DNA of 64,000 bases, from contig CAMXCT020001768.1 of assembly GCA_947184155.2 (NCBI GenBank), positions 620,001 through 684,000 of the forward strand. Direction: 5' to 3'. How positions within the stretch are numbered: the first letter of the stretch is position 1; each line of letters begins with the position of its first letter. The stretch is from Cladocopium goreaui. Its lineage: Eukaryota > Sar > Dinophyceae > Suessiales > Symbiodiniaceae. The notes below the pieces were generated by a model. The model ran no database searches and was not told where the DNA came from. It was given only the letters and a program-made list of their open reading frames with translations. A program made the translations under genes and the position numbers. Positions 1 to 10,529 of the stretch are shown one piece after another.

Positions 1-305
1 GTAGATATATGTAGATGAATGTATGTACGTACGTACGTACGTATGTATGTATGTATGTGTGTATGTGTGTATGTATGTGTGTATGTATGTGTGTATGTAT
101 GTGTGTATGTATGTGTGTATGTATGTATGTGTGTATGTATGTGTGTATGTATGTGTATGTGTATTTTATGTATATATATGTGTATGTGTCTGTGTATGTG
201 TATGTATGTGTATGTGTATGTATGTACATGTATATGTATATGTATATGTATATGTGTATGTGTATGTGTATATGTATATGTATGTATATATATATGTGTG
301 TGTAC
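1..305. repeat. GTAT/GT microsatellite
   Basis: Imperfect run of GTAT and GT units. It is open in several frames and gives only Tyr/Cys/Met/Val repeats, so it is not coding. Confidence 0.95.
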
Positions 306-499
306 AGCACAGGCTTAACATAAGTTGGATTTAATGTTTGCACTGCAAGAGCCCTAGATTTTGATCTGGATGTATGCAGTCATTTGCTGGCACCTGTATG
401 ACATGTAGTGACCAGAATTCGAACTCCGAGTTTTCTTCTTGTTCACACATCGTGGGTTTGTCTGAAAATAGGGGACCCGCAATCCAAAAGTTTCCATTC

Positions 500-673
500 A
501 AATATATATATATATACATATACATATTTATACATGCATTAAATACATACATATATTTTATATACATACATATGTTTATATATAGTATACATATATATAT
601 ATATATGTACATGACATACATACATATACATATACATATATATACATATACATATATATATATACACATACAT

Positions 674-707
<34 letters not shown>

Positions 708-745
708 ATATATACATATACACATATATATACATATACAGATAC
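500..745. repeat. TA/TACATA microsatellite
   Basis: AT-rich simple repeat built from TA and CATA units. It runs directly up to the left end of the inverted-repeat element that starts at 751. Between 306 and 500 there is about 190 bp of unique sequence with no supportable gene. Confidence 0.93.
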
Positions 746-750
746 ATCCC

Positions 751-1580
751 GCCGGACCGGAAACTGTGCCCATAAAACGCACGTTTTTAAAAAAAAATGG
801 TGATTTTACCACAGTGCCGTGCTGATTTGATGATTGGAAATCCTGGAAAAACTTGGGGCGCGTTTTTTGGCTTTTCAGCGTCATCGCTGCAACGCATGCA
901 CCGTTATCAGCTGGCAGTCAGCATTCTTGTGAATGCGTCTCCATTGCCAAGCTCTGGCATACACCATCAAGAGGTCACTTTTGGCACTCAAGTTGCTGGG
1001 ACTTGACTTTTTCATCAGATTCCACATAGAACATGTAACGTAGTAAACGATCCCAGAGATCTCAGCAACGTAGCAGCATGTAACGTAGTAAACGATCCCA
1101 GAGATCTCAGCAGCGTGGCAACATATAACGTAGTAAACGATCCCAGAGATCTCAGCGGCGTAGCAACATGTAACGTAGTAAACGATCCCAGAGATCTCAG
1201 CAGCGTAGCAACATGAAACGTAGTAAACAATCCCAGAGATCTCAGCAGCGTAGCGACATGTAACGTAGTAAACAATCCCAGAGATCTCAGCAGCGTAGCG
1301 ACATGTAACGTAGTAAACAATCCCAGAGATCTCAGCAGCATGGCAATATATTATGTACGAAGTACAAGGAACGTTAACATGCCCCCCCACCCCACCCCTC
1401 ACCCCACCCCATCAGCACATGTAACGTAGTAAACAATCCCAGAGATCTCAGCAGCATGGCAATATATTATGTACGAAGTACAAGGAACGTTAACATGCCC
1501 CCCCACCCCACCCCTCTCCACCCCACAATCGCGATATTCAAAAACGTGCGTTTTACGGGAACGGTTTTCGGTCCGCAGGC
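751..1580. mobile_element. 830-bp terminal-inverted-repeat element with internal minisatellite
   Basis: The left end (751-787) and the reverse complement of the right end (1540-1580) match over about 37 bp, sharing GGACCG and TAAAACGCACGTTTTT with a few differences between. Both sides are bounded by TA-rich microsatellite, so a target duplication cannot be read. Nothing inside looks like a transposase. The interior holds a 45-bp minisatellite and a C-rich segment, so this is best read as a non-autonomous, MITE-like DNA element that has gained a tandem repeat. Confidence 0.65.
1036..1520. repeat. 45-bp minisatellite with a larger composite duplication
   Basis: Units beginning TAACGTAGTAAAC start at 1036, 1081, 1126, 1171, 1216, 1261 and 1306, exactly 45 bp apart. 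The last unit plus its C-rich flank (from 1306) is repeated once more 116 bp away (from 1422). Because 45 is a multiple of three, the minus strand stays open and yields a 15-residue repeat. I treat that as a by-product rather than a protein. Confidence 0.93.
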
Positions 1581-1594
1581 ATATACATGTTACA

Positions 1595-1634
<40 letters not shown>

Positions 1635-1711
1635 CAAACCCGAACTTAAAGTGTAAATCCCATACTTGGACCAAGTCTTATGTTGCCGTCCCCCAAATGC
1701 CACAAATTTTG

Positions 1712-1816
1712 AAGTGAGTGTCAATCTCGGATTTGTGCTTGAAGGAATCAACGGCGAACTCCGAAAGCGTCTCAATCTCATTTTTCAGCTCGTTGGTCGT
1801 CACGTAGCCCACTGCC
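1712..1816 (-). CDS. Candidate internal exon, unknown protein
   Basis: Read on the minus strand after a CTTAG acceptor (exon starts at 1816), the sequence encodes a charged peptide containing AVGYVTTNELKNEIETLSEF, with typical protein composition. There is no methionine at its start, as expected for an internal exon. The 3' boundary is not clear and is placed before the frame loses coding character. It lies downstream of the exon at 2073-2277 on the same strand, with a small inverted-repeat element between them, so the two may belong to one gene. I do not recognise the family. Confidence 0.4.
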
Positions 1817-1937
1817 CTAAGCGGCTGACGACTGCGAAAGATTCAGCTGCATTCCATCAAGAAAAGTAGAGTATTTCTTGGGTGTAGCAGATAAATACAA
1901 CTACGAGATTCATTCAGAACAGTGGGGAACAAGAACA

Positions 1938-2043
1938 TACCCTCTGGTAAACTAACATAGCTATTGAAAATTGCCATTTGTAGTGTATTTTCCCATTAAA
2001 ACTGATGATTTTCCAAAGTTATTTAAACGTTTACCAGAGGGTA
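1938..2043. mobile_element. 106-bp inverted-repeat MITE, copy 1
   Basis: The ends TACCCTCTGGTAAAC and GTTTACCAGAGGGTA are perfect 15-bp inverted repeats. If the outer TA is the target duplication, the element proper starts CCCTCTGG. A second copy with the same ends is at 22710-22814, which confirms a mobile family. There is no coding capacity. Confidence 0.8.
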
Positions 2044-2072
2044 CACAACATTTCACCCCACACATGGAACTC

Positions 2073-2277
2073 TCACATAGGAGCTAATGGGCACCAAGGT
2101 TTGCACTTTGGCTGCAAATGCGCTTTGCCTATGGCTCGAAAGTTGGGATAAGTTTTAGCCAATTCCATTTCTGCAGATCTCCACAACAAAAACGCAGCGT
2201 TCGGGTTGCCCAGAAACATTTGCACTTCCGCATTGTACGCGATCACAAAGTTTTGAATGCCATCACACATTTGGTGC
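2073..2277 (-). CDS. Candidate exon, unknown protein
   Basis: After a CGAG acceptor the frame enters as HQMCDGIQNFV and continues through GNPNAAFLLWRSAEMELAKT. The composition is natural and there are no stops until 2073. A possible GT donor (TTG|GTGCCC) lies a few codons before the stop. Family unknown. It is probably an exon of the same minus-strand gene as 1712-1816. Confidence 0.4.
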
Positions 2278-2439
2278 CTCGTTCAGACATCGGGAGCTGG
2301 GTTTTTGTGCCTTTGCACAGATTTCTTTTGGGTTCATGCATATTGATCTGAAATGTGCTCCAAAAAAGCAGTTCAAAATGGTCACGAAATCATGTGTATG
2401 CGTGGTTTTGCATACACAATGTATATGCATATGTTTACA

Positions 2440-4180
2440 TATACTTATAATATGCGTATACAAATTTATATATATATATATCACATACATTATATCATAT
2501 TATGTTATCGTATTTTATGTTATGTTTTTTTCTTTATATTATGTTATAATCTATATTAAATATATATATATAATTCATATATATATATATTATACCATAT
2601 ATATATATTATACCATATATATATATTTATATTATCATAGATATATATTATCATATAGATCATATCATATCATATATATGTATGTATATTATATGATATA
2701 TCTATATTATGTTATGTATATTGTGTCATATATATTATATTATTTATTATATATTATATATTATATATTGTATATTATATTATATATTATATATTATATA
2801 TTATATATTATATATTAAATATTATATATTATATATGTGTATATTATATATTATATATTATATATTATACATTATATATTATATATATATTATATTATAT
2901 GTATATTATGTATATTATATATATTATATATATTATATATATTATATATATTATATATATTATATATATTATATTATTGTATATTATATATATATTATAT
3001 ATTATATATATTATATATTATACATATATATATATATTATTATATATATTATATTATATATATATATATATATTATATATTATTTATATTATATTATATA
3101 TATATTATATATATTATATATAATATATATATTATATATAATATATATATTATATATATTATATAATGTATATATATAATATATATTATATTATATATAT
3201 ATTATAAATATTATATATATTATATATCATATATATATTATATATATTATATATTATATATATTATATATATTATATATTATATATATTATATATATTTT
3301 ATATATTATATATATTATATTATATATATATATATTGTATATATTATATATATTATATTATATATATATATATATTATATATATTATATTATATATCTTA
3401 TATATATTATATATATATTATATATATATTATATAAATTATATATATTATATATATTATATATATTATATATTATATATATTATAAATATTATATATATT
3501 ATATATATTATATATTATATATATTATATATATTATATATTACATATATATATATATTATATTATATATATATATTATATATATATATTATATATATTAT
3601 ATATTATATATATTATATTATATATATATTATATATATATTATATATATATTATATTATATTACATATATATATTTTATATATATATTATATATTATATA
3701 TATTGTATATATTATATATTATATTATATATATATTACATATATTACATATATTATATATTATGTATATATATTATATTATATATATTATATTTTTTATA
3801 TTATATATATATATTATTATATATATTATTATATATATTATTTTATATATTATTATATATATATTATATTATACATATTATATATTATATATTATATATT
3901 ATATACTATATTATATATTATATATTATATATTGTATACTATATATTATATATTATATACTATATAGTATATACTATATATTATATATTATATATTATAG
4001 ATCATATATTATATATTATATTATATTATATCATTATATTATATATTGTATATTATCATATTTTTATATTATATATATAATATGATATTATATTATACCA
4101 TATCGTATTATATTATATTATACTAGATTATATAGTAATAATATATATATATGTATATAAATATATGTGTATATGCTATA
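2440..4180. repeat. 1.7-kb (TA)n-rich low-complexity tract
   Basis: Almost pure A/T made of TATATATTA-like units with rare C or G. Short Tyr/Ile-rich open frames here are artefacts. Cruciform formation or assembly collapse would be expected in such DNA. Confidence 0.95.
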
Positions 4181-4892
4181 CACACAAATATACATCCCGC
4201 TGGGTTAGTTCCCGCGGTAGGCAGCGTCGATGTTTCTGAACAAGTTTGCAATGAGTGCAAAACCCTCAAATTTAATTGTGTTTTTTAATGATTCAAAGAT
4301 CTGAATCTGGGGCACCCCCAACTGCAAGGGAATATGTTCCAGAAAAAAGATTTTGGGTATCCATCATTTTTTGACAAACCTATATCCAAGATGGTGCTTG
4401 CTGCACCGCAAACACAAGTTCCGCACCATCACACAAGTTGCACCGAACCACATCACAAGCCCTGTAAAATCGGCATCCATCGGCAAATCTGACAGCCAGC
4501 TCGATCCAACCTACACAGTCTTAAAGCCTAAAGAAAAACTCTTTCAGCCAACTTTGATTCGAAGTTGTAAAATCTGACAAGTGTTTCGGGAATTTCATGG
4601 TATTTTCATGGGATTTTGGGAATTTTGAAGATCTCCAAAGTGGGAGCCACCCAGCCATGGCCAAGATGCTTGACCTCCAACATCTCCATGCTGAGAGGCT
4701 CCAACAACAGGAACCATGGTAATAAGATGGCCTTAACGGCGGCTTTGGCGCTATGGCATCAACGGGTCAAAGTCTTCCAATCGTTCCGGAGAAAGTGCGG
4801 CCATATTTTGTCGATTTTTTGCAGGTGAAAATGAAGATCAAAACACTGAACATCAATTGAATGAGGTCATATGATAGTCATATGATGTCGTC
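4181..4892. other. No supportable gene
   Basis: Unique, moderately AT-rich DNA. A short plus-strand frame around 4640-4712 (MAKMLDLQHLHAERLQQQEP, followed by a GTAATA donor-like site) is the only exon-like hint. It is on the opposite strand to everything else and I do not call it. Confidence 0.5.
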
Positions 4893-7052
4893 TTAGGTAT
4901 CATCCCATAAGGCCCTCAGATCGATTCGCCAGGTGGCACAGAGCAGAAAGATGCCGTGTATCACGGACTCCCGTTCACTGTGCGACTTCTTATAGGTCAC
5001 CTGCAAGGTGGTGCCCCCCAGTGATGTGAACGTTGGTTTATAACCCTCATAAGAAGTATAGGTACATCTACCATAAACCCAAGTTATTGGAGTTATGTAT
5101 CTGGACTCCGGACGATATTTAGAGAGGTAAACCAGATTCCAGTCACTATACCCAGAAAAAGGCGCAGTACTAGCGTTGAAATCTGCCAGATGGAGTGTGC
5201 ATTCCTCTACACCAATGATATGGTTTTCAGTCTTGCTTGAAAAAATCTTCCAATCCAACGAATTTGCGTTTTCACACCTGGTATTTTTTTCACCCGCGGC
5301 ATTTGAATCCCTGAAGTTCTTCACCATGGCCTGGTGACGTGTCTATCCTATCAGCCAGGCATCGGTCGAGGCAGCATCAAGGCACCTTGATCGGTTCCAA
5401 TTTTTGGATCGCCATCTGGACTTTTGTGGGCACCATGGCCACGAAGAAAAATTCATCGATTTCCTGCGCGGACATCGACACGATTTAAAGACACAAAAAG
5501 GCCACAAGGCACATATACGCAACGAACCAGCAATAAAGATCTTGTTCTCAATGTTTCCACCATTCTCATCATTTCTGCTCTTCTTCCTTGTTTGGCTTTT
5601 TTTTCTACCTATCTTCATTTTCTCTTCTTATCCACCATTCTTCACCTTTGCTTCGTCATCCATGTCACCAGAGCCCCCGGCTGTCCAGGATTCCAGCCAG
5701 TGCTACGGCGTTCAAAATCAAATCCACAATGGACGTGGTCCGTGCCAGCCATTGGACCCCGGAGAACAACAGAGCCCAGGCCAACGAAAATCGTACCTTG
5801 ATCGGCCACATCCATGAGATTTCAGGAATTTGATCTGGTGAAAGTCATAAATACCAATAAATAGATGGTGAAAAAGTGGAACATCCAATAAATATCAATA
5901 ATTGTGGTTAAAAACAATGTCATTTTTACCAGCCATGACTGGGAATGGTTTATACATACCACCATATACCACCTATAAAAATGGTACTGGCGGCGGATGG
6001 TGCAAATGACCTTGTTTTACCCACATTAGCCTATTTTCAGATGCCACCCGCAAAACTGAATGTGATTTGCCTGGATTACACAGGTGAACCCGGGAAGAAT
6101 AAAGCTACAGAGCATCACTAGAGAGTCTTCTGCTTGTCCCAGTCCAAACCCCTACTGTTGACATGCAAAATGTCTGCATGCTGCATGTTCATACATGTGT
6201 ATATATATATATGTATGATGTGTATATATATATATACATATGTATCTATAATATATATATATATAGATAGATAGATATGTAGATAGAGATAGAGATGGAG
6301 ATAGAGAGAGAGAGAGAGCGATGGAGATAGAGATAGAGATATAGATATAAATAGTCTCCAACCGCGCTTCCTCGCAACATGATTCCATTTTCTGCCAGAG
6401 TTGCAGCATGGGCAATGAGCAACAGGACCAAGCGCGGCCGAGAAATTGTCTTAAATCTGTTCTCCTTCAAGTTGCTTTGGGCTGGCCAAGTTGAACCATT
6501 GGTGAAACTATCCAAGCAAGCTTTAAATGCTTCAACCAGTTTGGAAAATGTCCTGGCCAAGAATATGCCACGACTTCGTGACAACGCTTGGAGATTATGA
6601 AAGCACCCTTGCCTTCCGATTGCCTCACTGTTACAAGCTACAAAGGAGGAAACTGTCATTCCGAGAGCATTTCAAAGCACATGATTCTCCACAAATAACT
6701 CAAAAGGTTCCTAGAATCCCAAAACAAGAAACTAACCATTTGCAGAACCCTTTTATTAGAACCCCGAAAGACTTAAAGAGAAACACTCCTCTGCGCTTTG
6801 GATGTTTGGGGGGATTTGATTTTTTTTTTGCTAGAAACATGGCCATAGAGTTGCTACTTTCTTGTAGATTTTCCCTTCCAATTCTTGGAACGTTCCAACA
6901 TACAGATGACCGTCCCTCCCATATCTCCACGCGTTTCTCCTCCATGATGGTATGGTTGGATCTTGGGATCTCCATCAAGGCGCGAAAGCTGTTCCAAACA
7001 GTACGAAGTTCCTTGTAGACGCAGAGATTGTACAAAATGATGCACAGCATAC
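4893..7052 (-). CDS. Exons of a multi-pass membrane-protein gene (candidate)
   Basis: Several minus-strand segments read as consecutive exons. About 7052-6955: GMLCIILYNLCVYKELRTVW and on, after an AG acceptor. About 6595-6385: a frame containing FKTISRPRLVLLLIAHA. 5834-5686: WALLFSGVQWLARTTSIVDL then ILNAVALAGIL, with two hydrophobic stretches. 5463-5386: EIDEFFFVAMVPTKVQMAIQ, ending at an AAG|GTGCC donor. 5330-5294: AMVKNFRDSNAA, ending before GTGAAA. A tail down to 4893 contains TYKKSHSERESVIHGIF. The order fits large dinoflagellate membrane proteins with an ILN-VAL-xIL-x-DEF segment as I remember them; this is unverified. The 5686 junction preserves frame only if the intron begins with GA. 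Function unknown. Confidence 0.5.
6192..6357. repeat. TA and GATA/GA microsatellites
   Basis: TA-rich run followed by GATA and GAGA units. It lies inside an inferred intron of the membrane-protein gene. Confidence 0.9.
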
Positions 7053-7904
7053 CTCCGCGGGGTCACTCGATCACTGGATCACCAATGGATCACTGGATCA
7101 TTGGATCACCATGGATGTTTTGATCACCATAAATGGATCACCAATGGATCACCATGTGAATTTTCATGGTCAAAGCATGGCACCGCACCATTTTAATGGC
7201 GGCGCCTTTTGAGCGGCAGATCCCATTTAGCGAAAATTGGCAGAGTCTTCTTGGTGTCATATCACCAAAGTCTTGCCGATCTGTACCAAGGAGCAAAGCT
7301 GAACACCTGGGCGATAGAAGGGCATGTCGAAGGAGTGCTTTTGCAAGCCTCACAGTAGCGCTGGCACTGATCAGATTTCGAGACCGTCTACATTTGGTCG
7401 ACGAGCCCCAGAGTTCGTGGTACAAATACAAATCATCAGATTTGGAGGTCTGCAATTTGGGATCCCAAACCATCTACTGCGGACTTAAGCCTGTATCAAG
7501 AAAAGGTTCACAGTTCACTGCATTAAGGGCATCTCTTGGGATAGCAGCTCTGTGGCTGCACGCGCCTAAGAACTTGTTGATGTCAGAAATAAGCTTTGCT
7601 TGATTCGAGGACACCTGAGCTCAGTCGCACCGAAGCCGTCATTGGGGGCCCCAGTCAACATTCAAAACATGTTAAACACCCCCATTGGTAACATGGTGGA
7701 TGAGGATGAAATCGATGAAACCACATCTTTGAGTACAATGGGGCCAGGACACCAACAAGGAGTTGTCTTCGCCACAGACTCGTGTCACCAAACTGGTGTC
7801 TGCCAGATCAAGGTGTTTGTAGTCCTAGGTGTGCAAACGTCAACTGACTCATGGAGCCGAGACACTGTATCATGACTGATACAAAAATAAAAATACATTA
7901 CCAA
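7053..7904. other. Open frames of uncertain status
   Basis: Short tandem CACTGGATCA-like words occur at 7065-7160. Frames at 7166-7603 and 7600-7875 (plus) and 7138-7473 (minus) are all open, and none shows a motif I recognise. The plus frame near 7690 (GNMVDEDEIDETTSL) looks protein-like but has no clear splice sites. Confidence 0.3.
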
Positions 7905-8000
7905 AGCTATTTATTTATCTATCTATCTATCTTTCTATCTATCTATCTATCTATCTATATAGATATGTATATATATATATATAGAGAGAGAGAGAGAAAA
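7905..8000. repeat. ATCT, TA and GA microsatellites
   Basis: Consecutive simple repeats: (ATCT)n, then (TA)n, then (GA)n. Confidence 0.93.
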
Positions 8001-8217
8001 AAAAAGACATGTGAATGACATACACATGTCTTTGATAACAAATTGAAACCAATCTCACATTCCAAACCAGGCTGCATGTGCTGAGCGTGTACGCCAGACC
8101 TGCGCATGGATCACCTGTCCGGGCCAGAGCTGGCCGTGTTGACGTGTTTCACGGGGGGTCCATACGAATCTGTGCAGCTACGTGTGTATTTACATATGTA
8201 TATATGGTGCAGCGTTG

Positions 8218-8860
8218 GCCCCCCCCCCCCCCCCCCCCCCCCAATGGGTATGGGTGGACAGTATCGTCTGGTTTTTCTGGCCCCCCCCCCCCTGTGGCCT
8301 GTGGTGGTGGTATGGTTCTTCTGGTCCCCCCCCCCCCTGTGGCCTGTGGTGGTGGTATGGTTCTTCTGGTCCCCCCCCCCTGTGGCCTGTGGTGGTGGTA
8401 TGTTGGTATGTTGGTATGTTGGTATGTATGCTGGTATGTATGTATGCTGGTATGTATGTATGCTGGTATGTATGTATGTATGTATGTATGTATGTATGTA
8501 TGTATGTATGTATGTATGTATGTATGTATGTATGTATGTATGTATGTATGTATGTAGTATGTATGTATGTATGTATGTATGTATGTATGTATGTATGTAT
8601 GTATGTATGTATGTATGTATGTATGTATGTATGTATGTATGTATGTATGTATGTATGTATGTATGTATGTATGTATGTATGTATGTATGTATGTATGTAT
8701 GTATGGTAATGTAAGGTAAGGTAATGTAAGGTAAGGTAAGGTAATGTAAGGTAAGGTAATGTAATGGTATGTATGTATGTATGTATGTACGTAGGTATGT
8801 AGGTAGGTAGGTAGGTAGGTAGGTATGTAGGTATGTATGTATGTATATACACCACCACAG
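8218..8860. repeat. Poly-C minisatellite followed by a long GTAT array
   Basis: Three units of roughly 58 bp, each a C homopolymer followed by TGTGGCCTGTGGTGGTGG, at about 8280-8400. A nearly uninterrupted GTAT tetranucleotide array runs to 8705, then variants GTAAG/GTAAT and GTAG to about 8850. Long open frames on both strands are repeat artefacts. Confidence 0.95.
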
Positions 8861-8940
8861 GGGCATCATACCCCCCCCCATCCCATGGCGGGGGGGGTGG
8901 GAACACGGGACACGGGACCATATATATATATATATATATA

Positions 8941-9027
8941 CTGGTTGGTGGTTTCAACCCCTCTGAAGAATATTATATAATCAGTTGGGATTATTATTCC
9001 CAATAGATGGAAAAATAAAAAATGTTC
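8941..9027. mobile_element. MITE-like element, left part (split by the LINE)
   Basis: Begins CTGGTTGGTGGTTT and matches 21491-21577 closely. Its missing right end, AAACCACCAACCAG, is found at 18906-18919 on the far side of the LINE. The intact element would be about 102 bp with 14-bp perfect terminal inverted repeats. Confidence 0.88.
9013..9027. repeat. Target-site duplication of the LINE, left copy
   Basis: AAATAAAAAATGTTC here is identical to 18890-18904. In the uninterrupted element at 21491-21589 the same word occurs once, as expected for a duplication made on insertion. Confidence 0.92.
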
Positions 9028-9037
9028 TTTTTTTTTT
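9028..9037 (-). other. LINE 3' poly(A) tail
   Basis: Ten T on the plus strand lie directly between the target duplication and the LINE 3' end (...CCGAGAGT then A10 on the minus strand). The 3' UTR from the RNase H stop at 9094 is only about 56 bases. Confidence 0.9.
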
Positions 9038-9093
9038 ACTCTCGGCACTGCGGGCTCGGCTGGGTCACGCAACTCGAGAAGCACAGCGCCAAG

Positions 9094-10277
9094 CTAAAGA
9101 CCACGGAGCTGATCCAGCACTTTGCCAGATCCGATGGCAGGTTCCCGCAGCTGTGAGGCTAAATACCCTTCAACCTGATCAAAAATCGATTGACTCAACC
9201 CAAAACCAATCGAACCACGGAAACAGCTGATCCACTGGGAAAACGGCCTCACAGTTGCGGTACAAAACTGCACCCTGCAGTCTCGCAAATACTGCTGAAA
9301 CATCAGTCTGAACCACTTGACCCGCAACCCTAAGCGGACATGGTTCCCAAGACGAGCCAGGTCACCAGTTTCCAAATGCCAATCACCACCAGACTTATAC
9401 ACATGAACAGGACCTTCCATCTTTTGGAAACTGATGAACAGCTGCAAAAAAGAGACCCATCGGAGCGGCGCCGCTGGGTCACGGATGCGTGAGATCCAAC
9501 GGGCAAGGCAATCGGCAAGATGGACCCCAAAAGTTCGACCAAAGACACGACCGACAAGGACGAGCTCAGCAGGCATATTCCAAACCAAGGTAGGCATTTG
9601 ACGACCGACGCGGACAGGCTTGTGCGCCGGTGGCAGTACATCACGGGGCTGACTGACAGAGGAGCTCCAAAACTTGCCAACTGCAACCAAATGGGCTCTG
9701 GCATGATCTGCTTGAAAACGACAAACTGACAACTGTTCGGCCAAGGCTTCACGCAGTCTCCACACAGGAGCAGGCCTGTTCAAATTGGCTTGCTTCGCCG
9801 TTTTGTCAGCCAGATCATTGCCCATAACAAGCCAACGTTCCAGGTCATTTGAACACTGCCCAGTAGGAAGATGAGCAGGCACCTTCAAGACTTCGATCAA
9901 ACCAGGCCCTAGGTCAGCACAAAGTTGTTGTAACAAACACAAGAGGTCACAGTGTTTGGAATTGGCACGGACAGGGAGTCGGTCACGGACATGAGCACAA
10001 AAGACATCGATGACACTCTGGCAATCAGTCCAAACACGGATTCCACACCTGGCATGGAGGGCAAACCGGACAGCCACCGTCAACGCAAACAACTCTGCTC
10101 GGTAGGCAGACTGGATTAGACCAGGAAGGGCTTGGGCAGCCACGGGCATGAAGTCAAAGCAGTCAAAGTCCAAGCGAAACGGTGCCGCACAGACAACAGA
10201 CCAAGCCGCACAGCGCAAATCCACATCAGTGGGAGCCAAACAGGAACCATCGGTGAAAAGATCAATGATCGGGGGGG
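9094..10277 (-). CDS. LINE RNase H domain and C-terminal region (frameshifted part of the pol ORF)
   Basis: Degrades RNA in the RNA/DNA hybrid during reverse transcription. All four catalytic acids of type-1 RNase H are visible in order: D in FTDGS (10243-10254), E in AYRAEL, D in VWTDCQS, and D in GNDLADKTAK. About 200 further residues follow (containing GGDWHLETGDLARLG and FGLSQSIFDQVEG) that I cannot assign. The reading frame enters from the zinc-knuckle segment across a seven-base G/C homopolymer at 10271-10277, where a one-base slip would restore a single ORF. The start given is that slip point, not an initiation codon. Confidence 0.85.
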
Positions 10278-10529
10278 CAGGCCACGCACTGAAAGAAACT
10301 CAACTTCCCTTGGAAGGCTGTCCAGGTAGTGATACCAGGCATCCATCAAACCAGCACGCAAAGTCCAGCCATGCTCGAGCACAACCGCAGGAAGAGACGG
10401 GATGGCGCCAGCAAAATCCACAGGAAGGAGGTCACGAAGGAACGCGGTGGCCGGACAGTCCAACAAACGGTGTCGTGTAGAATCCAAGGCCCCACACTTG
10501 AAACAGGTGGCTTGACATGGTCGGCCCAA
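10278..10529 (-). CDS. LINE zinc knuckle and linker (frameshifted part of the pol ORF)
   Basis: The segment between reverse transcriptase and RNase H, in a frame different from both. It opens with CFKCGALDSTRHRLLDCP, a CCHC-type zinc-binding motif often found after the RT of LINEs. It then runs through DLLPVDFAGAIPSLPAVVLE to VRGLP, where the frame must change again at 10271-10277. The shift from the RT frame falls between about 10505 and 10530. It is a pseudogene-like break in an otherwise long ORF. Confidence 0.75.

Noticed and set aside
15..334. Open frames of about 100 codons rich in Tyr, Cys, Val and Met
   Set aside because: Translation of a GTAT/GT microsatellite; all three frames are open for the same reason.
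881..1402. A 173-codon minus-strand frame with a 15-residue repeat
   Set aside because: Direct product of a 45-bp minisatellite inside a non-coding inverted-repeat element; no non-repeat coding context.
2336..4085. Several Tyr/Ile-only open frames
   Set aside because: AT dinucleotide tract lacking real coding composition.
8078..8957. Frames over 200 codons on both strands (Met-Tyr-Val-Cys and His-Thr-Tyr-Ile repeats)
   Set aside because: GTAT tetranucleotide array and poly-C minisatellite.
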